From Pseudomicrostroma phylloplanum (Eukaryota > Basidiomycota > Exobasidiomycetes > Microstromatales), in the NCBI GenBank assembly GCA_039545275.1, contig BCHS01000003.1, forward strand, positions 372,001-436,000: a stretch of 64,000 nucleotides of DNA, in the 5' to 3' direction. Each line of letters starts with the position of its first letter. Position 1 is the stretch's first letter. The translations under genes and the position numbers were made by a program. Positions 45,387 through 54,763 of the stretch are shown in pieces. The notes beneath the pieces were generated by a model. That model was not told where the DNA came from. It did not search any database and saw only the letters and a list, made by a program, of their open reading frames with translations.

Positions 45387-46476
45387 CAGAGGCAGCAGTA
45401 GTGTGTAGAAAAGAGCCAAGCCATAGACCAGAGAAGCAATGAAATGAAGACTTTGAGGTGTACGTTTGAATGTGACAGCGACAAAAAATGGGCGTCACGA
45501 TGCGGGCGTAGGTTGGCTTCGCTCAGCAATGGCAGGCCATGTGATGCAGTGAAGGGGTGGATAACGACCAAGAGGGACCGGCGTGAAGATACGCTTGGCC
45601 ACTTTTGTCGTCGTTCGGAAGAATTGGCGAGGAGGAGAGATGAGTGGTCTACTGGACGAGGAGGAGCGATCAGCGATGACCCTTGGAAATACCCGGCGGA
45701 GCGCTGAACACAGCGAAGGGCCGCCGTCGCGAGGCGCACGAGTGGAATTGATTTTCTTTCAGAGGGCGTTCGTCCGTCCCTTCGTCCGCCTGTCTGTTCG
45801 TCAGTCCGTCCGTCCGAATGTCACTTCACTCCGCCTCTGCCGTGCATGAAATTCGTCCGCCGGCCCAGATGCAGGACAAACAGACAGAAACGGCACACCC
45901 GGGGCCCTTGACCCACGCACAGCAGCAGCAGCAGCATTCACACGGGCAAATACCACTACACCCAGCGAAGCCAACGACGACGACGACGTGGCAACTTCTA
46001 TGCTGCACAATGCACGCTGTCCTCCATCCCATGATCATCACTCGCTTCGAGGAGGGGAAAGGGAGAGGGGACCGCATGGGGCAGCGAGCGATGTACTATT
46101 TCCAGGCGATAATTTCCCCGTTCAGACCCACACAAGCGAACCCTGTCCGTCCGTCTGTCTGTCCCGTCATCGGAGACCCGCCGAGGTGTGCGCAAGCGAG
46201 GCGGGAAACTAGGCGAACAAGGGACCGGAGCGGAGGGGAGTGGTCCCTGGAACACCTCGTAAGTAGTTGGGTGTACCCTCCTGCTCTCTCTCACGCACAC
46301 GAAACGGGCGACACAGCTCTCAGCACCAGCTTCGCTCGATTGCAATTTGCACGTGGGAAGACAGTAGATTTCAGCCGACAAGGTATGACGGAAGGTACAT
46401 TGCACTCGTATGCATGAGCCTCTCAAGACTGCAGCGGCCATCCATCTCTCCTCCGATCCCGCTGACTTTCCGATCA
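45387..46476. other. Intergenic region upstream of the disordered-protein gene
   Basis: 1.09 kb lying between two minus-strand genes. It contains a degenerate CGTCC/GTCCGT run at about 45768-45816 and a CAG run at about 45918-45937. One open + frame of 199 codons crosses it, but it has no conserved motif and ends abruptly. I treat it as promoter and leader. Confidence 0.4.
45768..45816. repeat. Degenerate CGTCCGTC-type simple repeat
   Basis: An irregular tract of CGTCC, GTCCGC, GTCTGTT and GTCCGTCC units on the + strand; it is not a perfect tandem array. Confidence 0.6.
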
Positions 46477-46934
46477 ACCTCGTGCGCACTTGCACCTCTC
46501 CTCCTCTGGGATCTTTTCCATGACCTGATCATGGCCGAGGATGGAGAACAGGAAAGCGAGGAAGACGGGTGTCAGTAGACTGTTCGTGTCGGACCTCCGG
46601 CCGGCAGCTCTGGATAAGGAGAGTTGTGGCTGTGCAATAGGCCGGCTAGGCAGCCAGCCTGATCGCCTTGTCTACACCGATGACAGGTCCGCCGAAGTCT
46701 GTACACTCACCTTTGCTTGATGCATGCCACACCCGGCCCATGTACGCTTAGAGCATTGCGAGCCTGACGTTACAGCAGTCGGTGGAGATGGACGCAAGCG
46801 AGATCACTCAGTACACTTGCTTCGACCGCTATTGGCCCGCCTCATGCGCTCAGCAGAATCAATGAGCTTCGGAGGAACTCACACTTGACTTCGTAGCATC
46901 CATTGACGAGAGTTGACTTCGATACAGCTGCCAT
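46477..46934 (-). CDS. 50-residue Cys-rich mini-protein, probable zinc binder
   Basis: Three short exons on the complement: 46934-46883 (52 bases), 46763-46711 (53) and 46524-46477 (48), separated by introns of 119 and 186 bases with GTGAGT donors, CAG acceptors and, in the second, a CTACTGAC branch site. All phases match and a stop follows. The 50-residue product has EVKCSQCSKRTWAGCGMHQ (residues 15-33), then VMEKIPEERCKC near the end. The metal-ligand pattern is CxxC (18, 21), CGxH (29-32) and CxC (45, 47). I recall short unnamed fungal and plant hypothetical proteins with the same CxxC-x3-TW-x-GCG-x-H ... P-x-x-x-RCxC pattern, but cannot name a family. The gene is too small and split to show as an ORF. 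The function is unknown; zinc binding is inference. Confidence 0.72.
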
Positions 46935-47873
46935 TGTGAGTTGTCAATTGGTCAAAGAGGTGAGGACGAGAGAGATGAAAGCAGCGGGAACGGTAGAGAC
47001 TGTCGTGTGCCCCTGCGAGAGACGATCAACGGCTCAGCTCTCCCTCTTTCCGTCCCGCGGGTGATCCTCCCACCAGCAGGCAGGGCTCAGATCCCACACC
47101 AGGATGATCACTCACACCTTCGTAGATCAGACGTAACACTGGCAGAAGAAGCCCAAAAGTCATATATTCACAGCATTCGAATCCAAAAGAAGCAATGTAC
47201 CCTCAAGAGCATAAGTGTATAAGGACAGTCTGAGCCACTGAAGAAAGACAAGACTGTGAGTAGGCGGGGTGGATATGAAGCTCATTCTATCCCTCATCCG
47301 TAGGTCCAAGCTCTGTGGATGTGTGCAGAGACGAGAACAAAGTGATATAGAGGGAATGTAGTGGTGGTTGTGTGGAGAAGAGGTGTGATTGGGGCAAAGG
47401 GGTGAAGTGAGGAGAATGAGAAAGTGGAAGGGTATGGGATCGCAGCTATGATGAGGCAGGGTGCGGATCATGGCAAACGGTTTCAGGCACATTCAGTCGT
47501 GACAATCTGAGCATTGCTGACTGCCTTCGACACAGGCTGCAACGTCCATCAGTCAACGAGATTGAAGATTGACCGAGACTTGTCAGGAGTAAGAGGTTTA
47601 AATGGCAAGAGAAAGAGAAGCAAGAGATTTTCCCTTGCTGCCCTTTGCGAAGAAAGGGCGTCTTTCCAAGTGTGTGGCTGGAGCCGCGCGCGCAAGAGGC
47701 CCAAGCAACTCAAGTCGCGCCTTGTCCAACACCTCACCCTCACCGGACTGACTGACTGGCTGCACTCCGAGCGTACCCTCCTCCCTTCGCTCGTCTACTG
47801 GTGTACCACTCCTGAGCTCCCCCCTTCCCCACCTACTCCTCTCAACACCCGCTCCGCTTCGCTCCGCTCAGCA
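46935..47873. promoter_or_regulatory. Divergent promoter region, Cys-rich gene / GRASP
   Basis: A 939-base interval between two divergent starts. The GRASP frame is open from 47514, but the extension has no family resemblance. A region at 47240-47450 is purine-rich on the + strand. No gene or tRNA is seen. Confidence 0.4.
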
Positions 47874-48961
47874 ATGGGCGCTTCTGAATCCCGACAGCTC
47901 AGCGACGACTCTGCCCCCAAGTCGGGCTACCACGTCGTTCGCGTCGCGGCCAACTCCCCCGCCCACCTGGCTGGAATCGAGCCCTTCTTTGACTTCTGCG
48001 TCGGACTAGACGGAGTCGCTCTCAACGTCTCTGGAGCGGGAGATGATGCAGCTGGAGGAGGAGGAGGAGGGACGGGAGGAGCGGCTGCGGGGATGGGGGC
48101 GTGGAAGAAGCTGGAGGAGAGGGAGGGGGCGGAGGTGACGCTCAATATCTGGTCGTCGAAGAGACAGCAGCTCAGAGGTGAGAAGGAAGGCTGCGTGCGA
48201 CACAGAGTGGAAAGTAGCTGGTCCAGCAGTCCAGCTTACTAATCCTCCCGAGCTGCTCTCTTCTGTCGCTGATCCCCTCAACAGACGTCTCCCTGATCCC
48301 TTCACGCACCTGGTCCGCCTCCACCTCAAACAGCACCTCTCAGCCCTCCCTTCTCGGTCTCACCCTGAGGCCCTGCTCCCCGCACCTAGCCCTAAGCAGC
48401 GTCTGGCACATCCTCGACATCCTCGAATCCTCTCCCGCCGAATCCGCCGGTCTAGTCCCGTTTGGCGACTATATCATCGGCTGGTCCTCCGGGATCCTCC
48501 GCAACGAAGGAGACTTCTACGATTTGGTCGAGGCGCACGAGGGGAGACCACTACGTCTCTATGTGTATAATGCCGACTATGATCATACGAGAGAGGTGAT
48601 CATTGTGCCGAATCGGGAGTGGGGGGGAGAGGGACTGCTAGGATGTGGAGTTGGGTTTGGACTCCTCCATCGGATTCCCAGACCACAGGATCGACCGCCT
48701 GTGCACGAGGCCGAGGAGGGGGAGGACCGCCAGACCATTCGTGCTGCAGGGACGCTACCTCAGACTTCGAGCGCCGCTACAAGAGGTCCGCCGCCAGCTA
48801 AGTCTAATCTGGGAAGCCAAAGGAATGGGAGTGGCGGAGCTGGGAACAGTCAACCAAGGATAGAAGAGGAGGAAGAGGAGGAGGGTGAAGAAGGTGATGA
48901 CAGTCACACGAGCGGTGTGACAATCAGCATGCGGAGGGACGACGACGAGGATGACGAGTAG
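47874..48961 (+). CDS. GRASP family Golgi/secretion protein
   Basis: Exons 47874-48177 and 48285-48961 (107-base intron; junction QLRD|VSL), 326 residues. GRASP65/55 and yeast Grh1 organise early secretory membranes and unconventional secretion. Two PDZ-like domains are visible: the first from SGYHVVRVAANSPAHLAGIEPFFDFCVGLDG, the second from LGLTLRPCSPHLALSSVWHILDI through PAESAGLVPFGDYIIGWS to LYVYNADYDHTREVIIVPN and WGGEGLLGCGVGFGLLHRIP. MGASESR carries a Gly2 suited to N-myristoylation, the membrane anchor in animals. The first PDZ contains a Gly/Ala-rich insert of about 20 residues (about 57-80). The C-terminal 90 residues are disordered and end in an acidic stretch. The start is set by the family-typical N-terminus. 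It converges on RPT3, 216 bases away. Confidence 0.93.
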
Positions 48962-49177
48962 CCAGAGGCAACCTGAAAGCCGAATAGCCCAGTGGGACCG
49001 CGTCCGATTCTACCTGGGCCCTGCACCGCACTTCATTCGTGCATGTATCCGCGCCCCGTCTCTGACGTGTCTTGAGCTGCTTCATTCACAATGCCAACAT
49101 ACCCTCCCCTGCAAGCAATGCATGGACCAGACCAATGTGTGAATGTATTTTTCGTAAATGTGACAAGAGGAGCTCGC

Positions 49178-50580
49178 TCAGCGGTAGAAGTCCGGCTTGT
49201 CGGTGTCTGGCTTCTTGACAGTCTGCTTCCATGCTTCCTCGACTGGAAAGGATTGCAGATAGATTAGGGGTGGGGAAGGTCAGCGAATCGCTCTTTCTCT
49301 CCGAAATACAGGCTACTCGTTCTCCCCACTCACAGTCCTCGGGCAAGATGACATATCTGTTCTTCCTCACAGCCTGCAGTCCAGCGGCTTGACAAATGCT
49401 GGCAATGTCGGCGCTGCTCAGCTTCTCCGGCCTGCTGACATAGTCCTCCAGATCCACCTCGGGCGAAAGGGCCATCTTGCCTGCAATCGTCTGGAAGATG
49501 AGTCGCTTCTCTCTGCGTGATGGGTTGGGAAACTCGATCTTTCGGTCCAGACGGCCGGGACGAAGGAGGGCTGGATCTAGTGTGTCTGCTCTGTTTGTTG
49601 CCATGATGACCTAAAGGGGGAAGAGATCGCTGTGTGTAAGCACAGTCCGCTCCTCGTCCTGTCATGGCTCTGCTTCAACTCACCTTGACGTTGCTATCCT
49701 GATCAAATCCATCCATCTGGTTCAACAGCTCCAGCAAAATACGCTGCACTTCCCTGTCTGCTCCCGTCTGGGCATCGAAACGCTTTGTGGCGATGGCGTC
49801 GATCTCATCGATGAAGATGATGGCTGGCGCATTCTCTCTAGCTAACCTGAAGACATCCCTCACCATCCTTGGCCCTTCACCCAAGTACTTCTGAACAAAC
49901 TCTGAGCCAACGACACGAATGAAGGAAGCAGTGGTGGCATTGGCTACGGCCTTTACCAGCATTGTCTTTCCCGTTCCTGGAGGGCCGTAGAGGAGCACAC
50001 CTCGAGGTGGGTCGATACCGATTTGTCTGTAGAGGTCGAACTGCACGAGAGGCAGCTCCACGGCTTCTCTGATTTCCTGCTTCTGGATATCCAGTCCTCC
50101 GACGTCTGCGTATGTCTCCGTGGGCTTCTCGTCCTGACCGAGAAGAGAGATGGAGGAGTCGGCCTCGGGTGGAAGGATGTCGACCAGTGCATTGGAGTGG
50201 CGATGGAGAGCGACGGAGCTGCTTGGCTTCAGCAGTTCCCTGTCCAAGGTGGAGAGAATCCTGACGACCGAGTTGCTTCCTGTGGTGGACCCCACGATAC
50301 CAGTGTGCTCATCAATGGGCTCCAGGAACTGGCCGATAACCAGAGGGACAGACTGGATTCTCTTGACCTCCTCTGAAGCTCTGAGTAGCTCCCTCTTGAG
50401 ATTCCTCTGCTCTTCCTTTACGTACTCTGTCATCGTATCGAGGAACTCGAGATGCTGCTGTAGCTTCTTGAAGCGGAGAAAGGTGTCCTCCTCTTGTTGA
50501 GCTTCCTTGTGCACCTTTGTCTGCTCATTGACTGCTTGGAGCAGGGTGGGGTCAGTGGCTGTAATGCCGAGCTCCTCCAT
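49178..50580 (-). CDS. RPT3: 26S proteasome regulatory ATPase RPT3
   Basis: Exons 50580-49684, 49610-49334 and 49242-49178 on the complement; 412 residues, the normal length. One of six AAA+ ATPases of the proteasome base, unfolding ubiquitinated substrates. Seen: N-terminal coiled coil (about 30-75), OB-type domain, [24 protein letters not shown], Walker A GPPGTGKT (199-206), Walker [11 protein letters not shown], sensor 1 MATNRAD, arginine fingers LRPGRLDRK, and the C-terminal FYR, an HbYX motif that opens the 20S gate. [22 protein letters not shown] is specific to RPT3 rather than other RPTs. The last exon carries only 21 residues. It is divergent from the BRL1 gene across 454 bases. Confidence 0.97.
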
Positions 50581-51034
50581 TTTGGGCGGTGATCCGATGG
50601 GAGCGTGGCAATGTGGTATGCGAGGTAGGTGAGGGGCTGTGGTAGGGTATCAAAGACGGGAGGGGCTGCTGCTACACTCGTGCGATGTGGTGGTGTGATG
50701 GTCGCGATGGTAGCAGTTGTGTGTGTGTGTCTGCCTGGGTGTCAGATGCTCTCGCCCTCCCGCCTCGTCACTCCACTCTGGATTCCTCGGGGCCGCGTCG
50801 TCGTCTTCGGAAAGCGGACAGGCGCGGGCGGGGGCGTGTCCAAGAGGCGTGTGTGCAGTGAGCGTCCCTTGTGCGTCCGTCGCGTGGGAGAAGGAAGCGG
50901 CAGAGGGGCACAAGCGACAAGACACAGACAGGAGAACTTCGGAAGTGTTGCTTGTGTTGCTTGTGTTGCTTCAGCCGATCTTCGTATCCATCCCTCACAC
51001 CCTTCAACCTTCATCCACGGCCACCAGAACCATC
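50581..51034. promoter_or_regulatory. Divergent promoter region, RPT3 / BRL1
   Basis: A 454-base interval between divergent starts, with a GTGTGTGTGT run near 50717-50730 and a TTGCTTGTG triplication at about 50945-50970. The BRL1 frame is open from 50717, but its family-like N-terminus begins only at 51035. No gene is seen. Confidence 0.45.
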
Positions 51035-52512
51035 ATGGACGGCTATCGTAGAGGCAGAGAAGGTCCCATGGACTGGGAAGTCACCCAAGATGCTTCCGCC
51101 GCCTCCGCATCTCGCCTGGCCCCTACGCACAACGACGACGCAATGGATATCACCTTTCAAGACGAGTCCATCAGAGACGTCAGCATGGCCGACGAAGATG
51201 CCGATGATACACAGACTGTAGAGGTCGCTCAAGACAGCAAGGGGCAGCCTGTAATTGAGGAGATCCCTCGCTCGCGGGACGGGGAAAGTAAGGCATCCTC
51301 GTCGAAGAATGCATCGTCGTCTTCAGCCCTCGTATCCCTCTTTGGGTCCAAGTCCACACGGCAGAGGTCAAAGAGGTCGAGAAAGAGGAGAGGGAGTCAC
51401 AGCAGCGTCGGAAGCAGTGTGGCAGATGACGGCGACGGACAAGGCGCAGTAGGGCAATGGCCACTGGCGCCCGTAGTGGGCACGGTTATCAATTACCTCG
51501 TTCCCCCCGTGTCAGCTCCCTCAGCCGCATCCGCTGCCTCGTCGCACCAGTACACCGAAGAACAGCTGCGGAGAGTCAGTGCAGCTCAGAAGGCGCACAA
51601 TACCCTCCACCCCAGGGAAAAGCCGCTCCTCCTGTTGAGCTATGCTCAGCTGGCTTTCAACTCGTCGCTGCTACTTCTAGCAGGCTACGTCGTCTTTGCA
51701 CTGGTTTGGACCATCAGACTCGACGTCGTCGAAAGACTGAGAGAGATCGAAGATGGTGAGTGGTAGAAGAGTTTCGACTTGCTACCTGTATGCAGCTCAG
51801 GCTGACATGACGTGACTTTTTCTCCCTGCCTCTCCTCGCGCCAGCCTACCACCACTCCATCGCTACCTGCCAACGGTCGCACTCCCTCAACTGCCTCATC
51901 GTACCCCTCCCTCCAGCTCTGATAGCAGCATGTGACGAATGGGAGAGATGCTCGCATAGAAAGCTGACGGAAGTCCTCGGCGGATCCAGGCTGCGTGTCG
52001 TCATCGAGGTCCTCTCTGAGGCCTGGGAGGTCGGTGTGGGTGGCCTGGGCTGGAGGACACTAGGCTTCTCGCTGCTACTACTCAGCGTCATCGTGGGCGG
52101 AGCCAACAGCACCCTCAATGGCCTCCGAATGGGCGTACTGCGCAAGTCTCGTCGCAGCACCAAGAGTCGCGAGCAGCAGGAGGAAGAGGAGGAAGAAGCA
52201 GAAGAGGCCCAGAGGAGACGGCTGCGGAGAGAGAGGGCAGAGAGGGAGACGATGGCCCTCGCCTCCGGCCCAGCCTTTTCTTCTCCGCAAGCTCTACCTC
52301 CCCCGTCTGCCTATGGGACCTTTTCGCCCCACCAGCTCGATCACTATAACCTTCAGCAGCACCCGCTGTTCCAGATGATGAATCCGGCTCCCAGCACGAA
52401 CCCTACGAGCGCTGCGTACAGAGGGAGGGGCGGCCGGAATCCTCTTTATGCAGTTTCGAGGAAGGATGTGCGAGACGACGATGCCAGCGAGGGGTGGGTC
52501 GATGAAGACTAG
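51035..52512 (+). CDS. BRL1/BRR6-type nuclear envelope protein
   Basis: Exons 51035-51755 and 51845-52512 (89-base intron), 462 residues. BRR6/BRL1 proteins are inner nuclear membrane proteins needed for nuclear pore biogenesis and lipid homeostasis. Diagnostic is the lumenal domain between two membrane helices (first about 205-232, LLLLSYAQLAFNSSLLLLAG; second about 320-340, TLGFSLLLLSVIVGG). It holds four cysteines, C249, C257, C270 and C276, in the order C-x7-C-x12-C-x5-C with a conserved Trp between the last two; these form the disulphides of the family. The N-terminal 180 residues are disordered, with a basic cluster. The C-terminal tail begins with a Glu/Arg-rich helix. Whether it is BRL1 or BRR6 cannot be told; one paralogue is usual outside budding yeasts. 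It ends only 88 bases from the convergent ORC5 stop. Confidence 0.87.
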
Positions 52513-52600
52513 CACCTATTCCTCTGATTTGATATGCATAGTAGAAACCCATTGAGAGGCGATTGCGCGTGGAGAAGCATGTCTGATTGTAGCCAAAGAA

Positions 52601-54529
52601 CTAGAGACCGCACTCCTCTAGCCGCGTCCACCACTCCTTTCTCGCACTTTCACCACTTTGACTTGTGAAGTCTTCTGCGGTCTGCGCTTCATTCCCAGCA
52701 CCGAGCACGAGAGTCTTGAGCTCCTCCTTGAGCACATTGCACCTCATCGTCACCTGTGTCACTGCCTCCAGTCTGCTCGGCACTGGCGGCAGACCCGTCC
52801 CTCCTGCTCCGCCGCCACCGCTGCCGCTCTCGATTCCAGCGAGAAGAGCCTGACTCCCTGCAGGGAGAGATGCTGCGGAGGCGAGTGATCCCGAAGTGGG
52901 TGGGCCGACATAGAGGAGGTAGCTCGCCTGCACAAGTGACAGGAGCGCGTGCTGCACCGGAAGGGAGGTGATGTCCACCTTGGATCCAGCACGCTCGTCT
53001 TGCTCTCCCTGCGAGAAGAGTCTCCGACCCCTCACTCCATCCTCCTCGTCCCTGTCCTCCTCATCTTCTTCTTGCCGCCTGCGCTTCCGTCTAGCGAGCA
53101 TGTCCACCTGAAAAGAAGGAAGAGCAACATCCAGCTCTGTGCACAGGTTCTCAAAGATGTACAGCATCCTCTGCAGTCCAAATGGCTTTGGTCCCAACAG
53201 GAGCGGGTCTGAATTACTGCTCGACCCTCCACCCCCTGATGTATCCCAGTCGTCGTCGAGGCCCGCGGCGGCGCTGCCGCGTTGTTTCTTTCTTGAGCGA
53301 CGGACCTTTTTGGAGGAGCGGGCGAGAGAGGAGAGGAGGGACGAGTCGCGGAGGAAGAAGCGGGTATCGGTTCGTGGGGGGAGGTGCGAGGCGAGAAAGG
53401 CCGAGATGAGGAGAAGGGAGGCGAGTGGTGCCAGAGGTGGGGCAGCAGCAGCAGCGGTAGTGGACCTCTTCTTGCCCTTGGCGAGACCGTCCTGATCGAC
53501 GCTTTGACGACCAGCGTGACGCTCGACAATAGTGTCCAACCACTGGGACAGACCGATTCGTCTGGGTAGCAAGTCTCTTAGAGCTCCCCTTACAAGTGGG
53601 CCCAGCATGGACAGGAGGGCATGTCGATCCTTGTACCTTGCCTCGACGTGAGACTGGCTCTCACCTCCCTCTGCCTGAATGATCCCATACAAGGCAAGCC
53701 AGATCGCCCCTGTCAGGAAGCGCAGCTCTTCGACCTCCTGTGGTCCGACTTCGGAGGAAAGAGAAGAGAAGGCGTACTCGACAAACAGAGGCTTGAACCG
53801 CTCGACGACAATTGAGGCTCCTGCCCCCTTCAGCGGCGGGAGAGAGGCGAGCAGAGCGTCTGTGATCAGAGCTTTCTGGCTCTCGCGCGAGTCCGGATCC
53901 ACCAGGTCCACGCCGCGAAAAGTGAGCTTGACGATCGGCCGAGTACCGCTGATTTCTTCAATTGCGTCGGCTGTGCGCCATCTGTCTAGCGAGAGACTTG
54001 AGAGGAGGAGGACAGTGTAGCCCTCTGGTGGGTGGAGGAATTGAGACCATAGCAGTGGAGGGTGGGTAGAGCGCAGGAGGTGTGCAGACGGGATGACCAG
54101 CAGGCGGCAGAGGGAGACTTCTTGGGACTGGGGATCTTCAGGGAAGATCGAGATGCTCGACGATGTCGAAGCTTTCTTTGACCCTGCTGTAGAAGCTGTT
54201 GGTTGCCCTATTGCTTCTTGCTGATCTGGTCGCGCAGCGTCAAAGGCGGCTTCGAGGTCCCGCCGTAAATCGATGACCCTTGGGCCGAGCAAGTTGGGGT
54301 GACACTCCGCTGTCACATAGCTTTCCGTAGATGCGGACGTCAGAGACCTGACTTGATCCAGTGCGGTGACTTGATCCGATGCTGAAGTGGCTTGTACGAA
54401 GATGCAGCCAGGGAAGGGGTTGCGGAGCAGCTGCTGGAGGGTTTTGGTGAACCGAGTGTCGATGGGGAGCCTTGACGCCGACGTCGAAGATGATGCAGCT
54501 GCGTTATCACCGGCAGTAGCAGCGATCAT
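52601..54529 (-). CDS. ORC5: ORC5, origin recognition complex subunit 5, degenerate P-loop
   Basis: Intronless, 642 residues from the first in-frame ATG (54529). ORC5 is part of the six-subunit complex that marks replication origins and loads MCM. The C-terminal domain is recognisable: LLLISAFLASHLPPRTDTRFFL and LLGPKPFGLQRMLYIFENL correspond to LLIAAYLASYNPxxxDxRFF and LLGPKPFxLxRLLxIxY of other ORC5. The N-terminal AAA+ domain is present in outline, but the Walker A loop (GxTASGKT in animals) is replaced by QATSASDQV near residues 48-56. The Walker B strand (RLLVIPSAHLL) lacks the acidic residues. The central region has large Ser/Arg-rich and charged inserts. ATP binding is therefore unlikely. 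It is divergent from CDC16 (234 bases). Confidence 0.8.
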   Translation of the reverse strand: MIAATAGDNAAASSSTSASRLPIDTRFTKTLQQLLRNPFPGCIFVQATSASDQVTALDQVRSLTSASTESYVTAECHPNLLGPRVIDLRRDLEAAFDAARPDQQEAIGQPTASTAGSKKASTSSSISIFPEDPQSQEVSLCRLLVIPSAHLLRSTHPPLLWSQFLHPPEGYTVLLLSSLSLDRWRTADAIEEISGTRPIVKLTFRGVDLVDPDSRESQKALITDALLASLPPLKGAGASIVVERFKPLFVEYAFSSLSSEVGPQEVEELRFLTGAIWLALYGIIQAEGGESQSHVEARYKDRHALLSMLGPLVRGALRDLLPRRIGLSQWLDTIVERHAGRQSVDQDGLAKGKKRSTTAAAAAPPLAPLASLLLISAFLASHLPPRTDTRFFLRDSSLLSSLARSSKKVRRSRKKQRGSAAAGLDDDWDTSGGGGSSSNSDPLLLGPKPFGLQRMLYIFENLCTELDVALPSFQVDMLARRKRRRQEEDEEDRDEEDGVRGRRLFSQGEQDERAGSKVDITSLPVQHALLSLVQASYLLYVGPPTSGSLASAASLPAGSQALLAGIESGSGGGGAGGTGLPPVPSRLEAVTQVTMRCNVLKEELKTLVLGAGNEAQTAEDFTSQSGESARKEWWTRLEECGL

Positions 54530-54763
54530 GATAAAGATCACACAGATTGGTCTGGCGGAGAAGACGGAGGGTATTGCGAGAGTAGCATCGAAGGACCGGT
54601 ACGGACTTGTGGAGAGGACGTGCAGGCCAGTCCATCCGACGGAAAGGAGGCGAAACAACGCCAGTCGCGCTTCACGGCTCGTGTTGTTCTCTTCTTCTCC
54701 ACCACAGGCTACAACACCTCGTCCTCACCTGTCCTGCAAGGGTCAGCTTGGCCAATACCGTTC

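Noticed and set aside
45818..46417. 199-codon + strand frame in the region upstream of the disordered-protein gene
   Set aside because: It begins in a simple repeat, includes a His/Gln run, and shows no domain or splice partner; no support beyond length.
46998..47500. Possible additional small gene or tRNA between the Cys-rich gene and GRASP
   Set aside because: I looked for paired splice signals with conserved residues and for a cloverleaf on both strands by eye and found neither.
54620..54763. Upstream extension of CDC16
   Set aside because: The frame is open but has no ATG; it would require a GTG start, which nuclear fungal genes rarely use.
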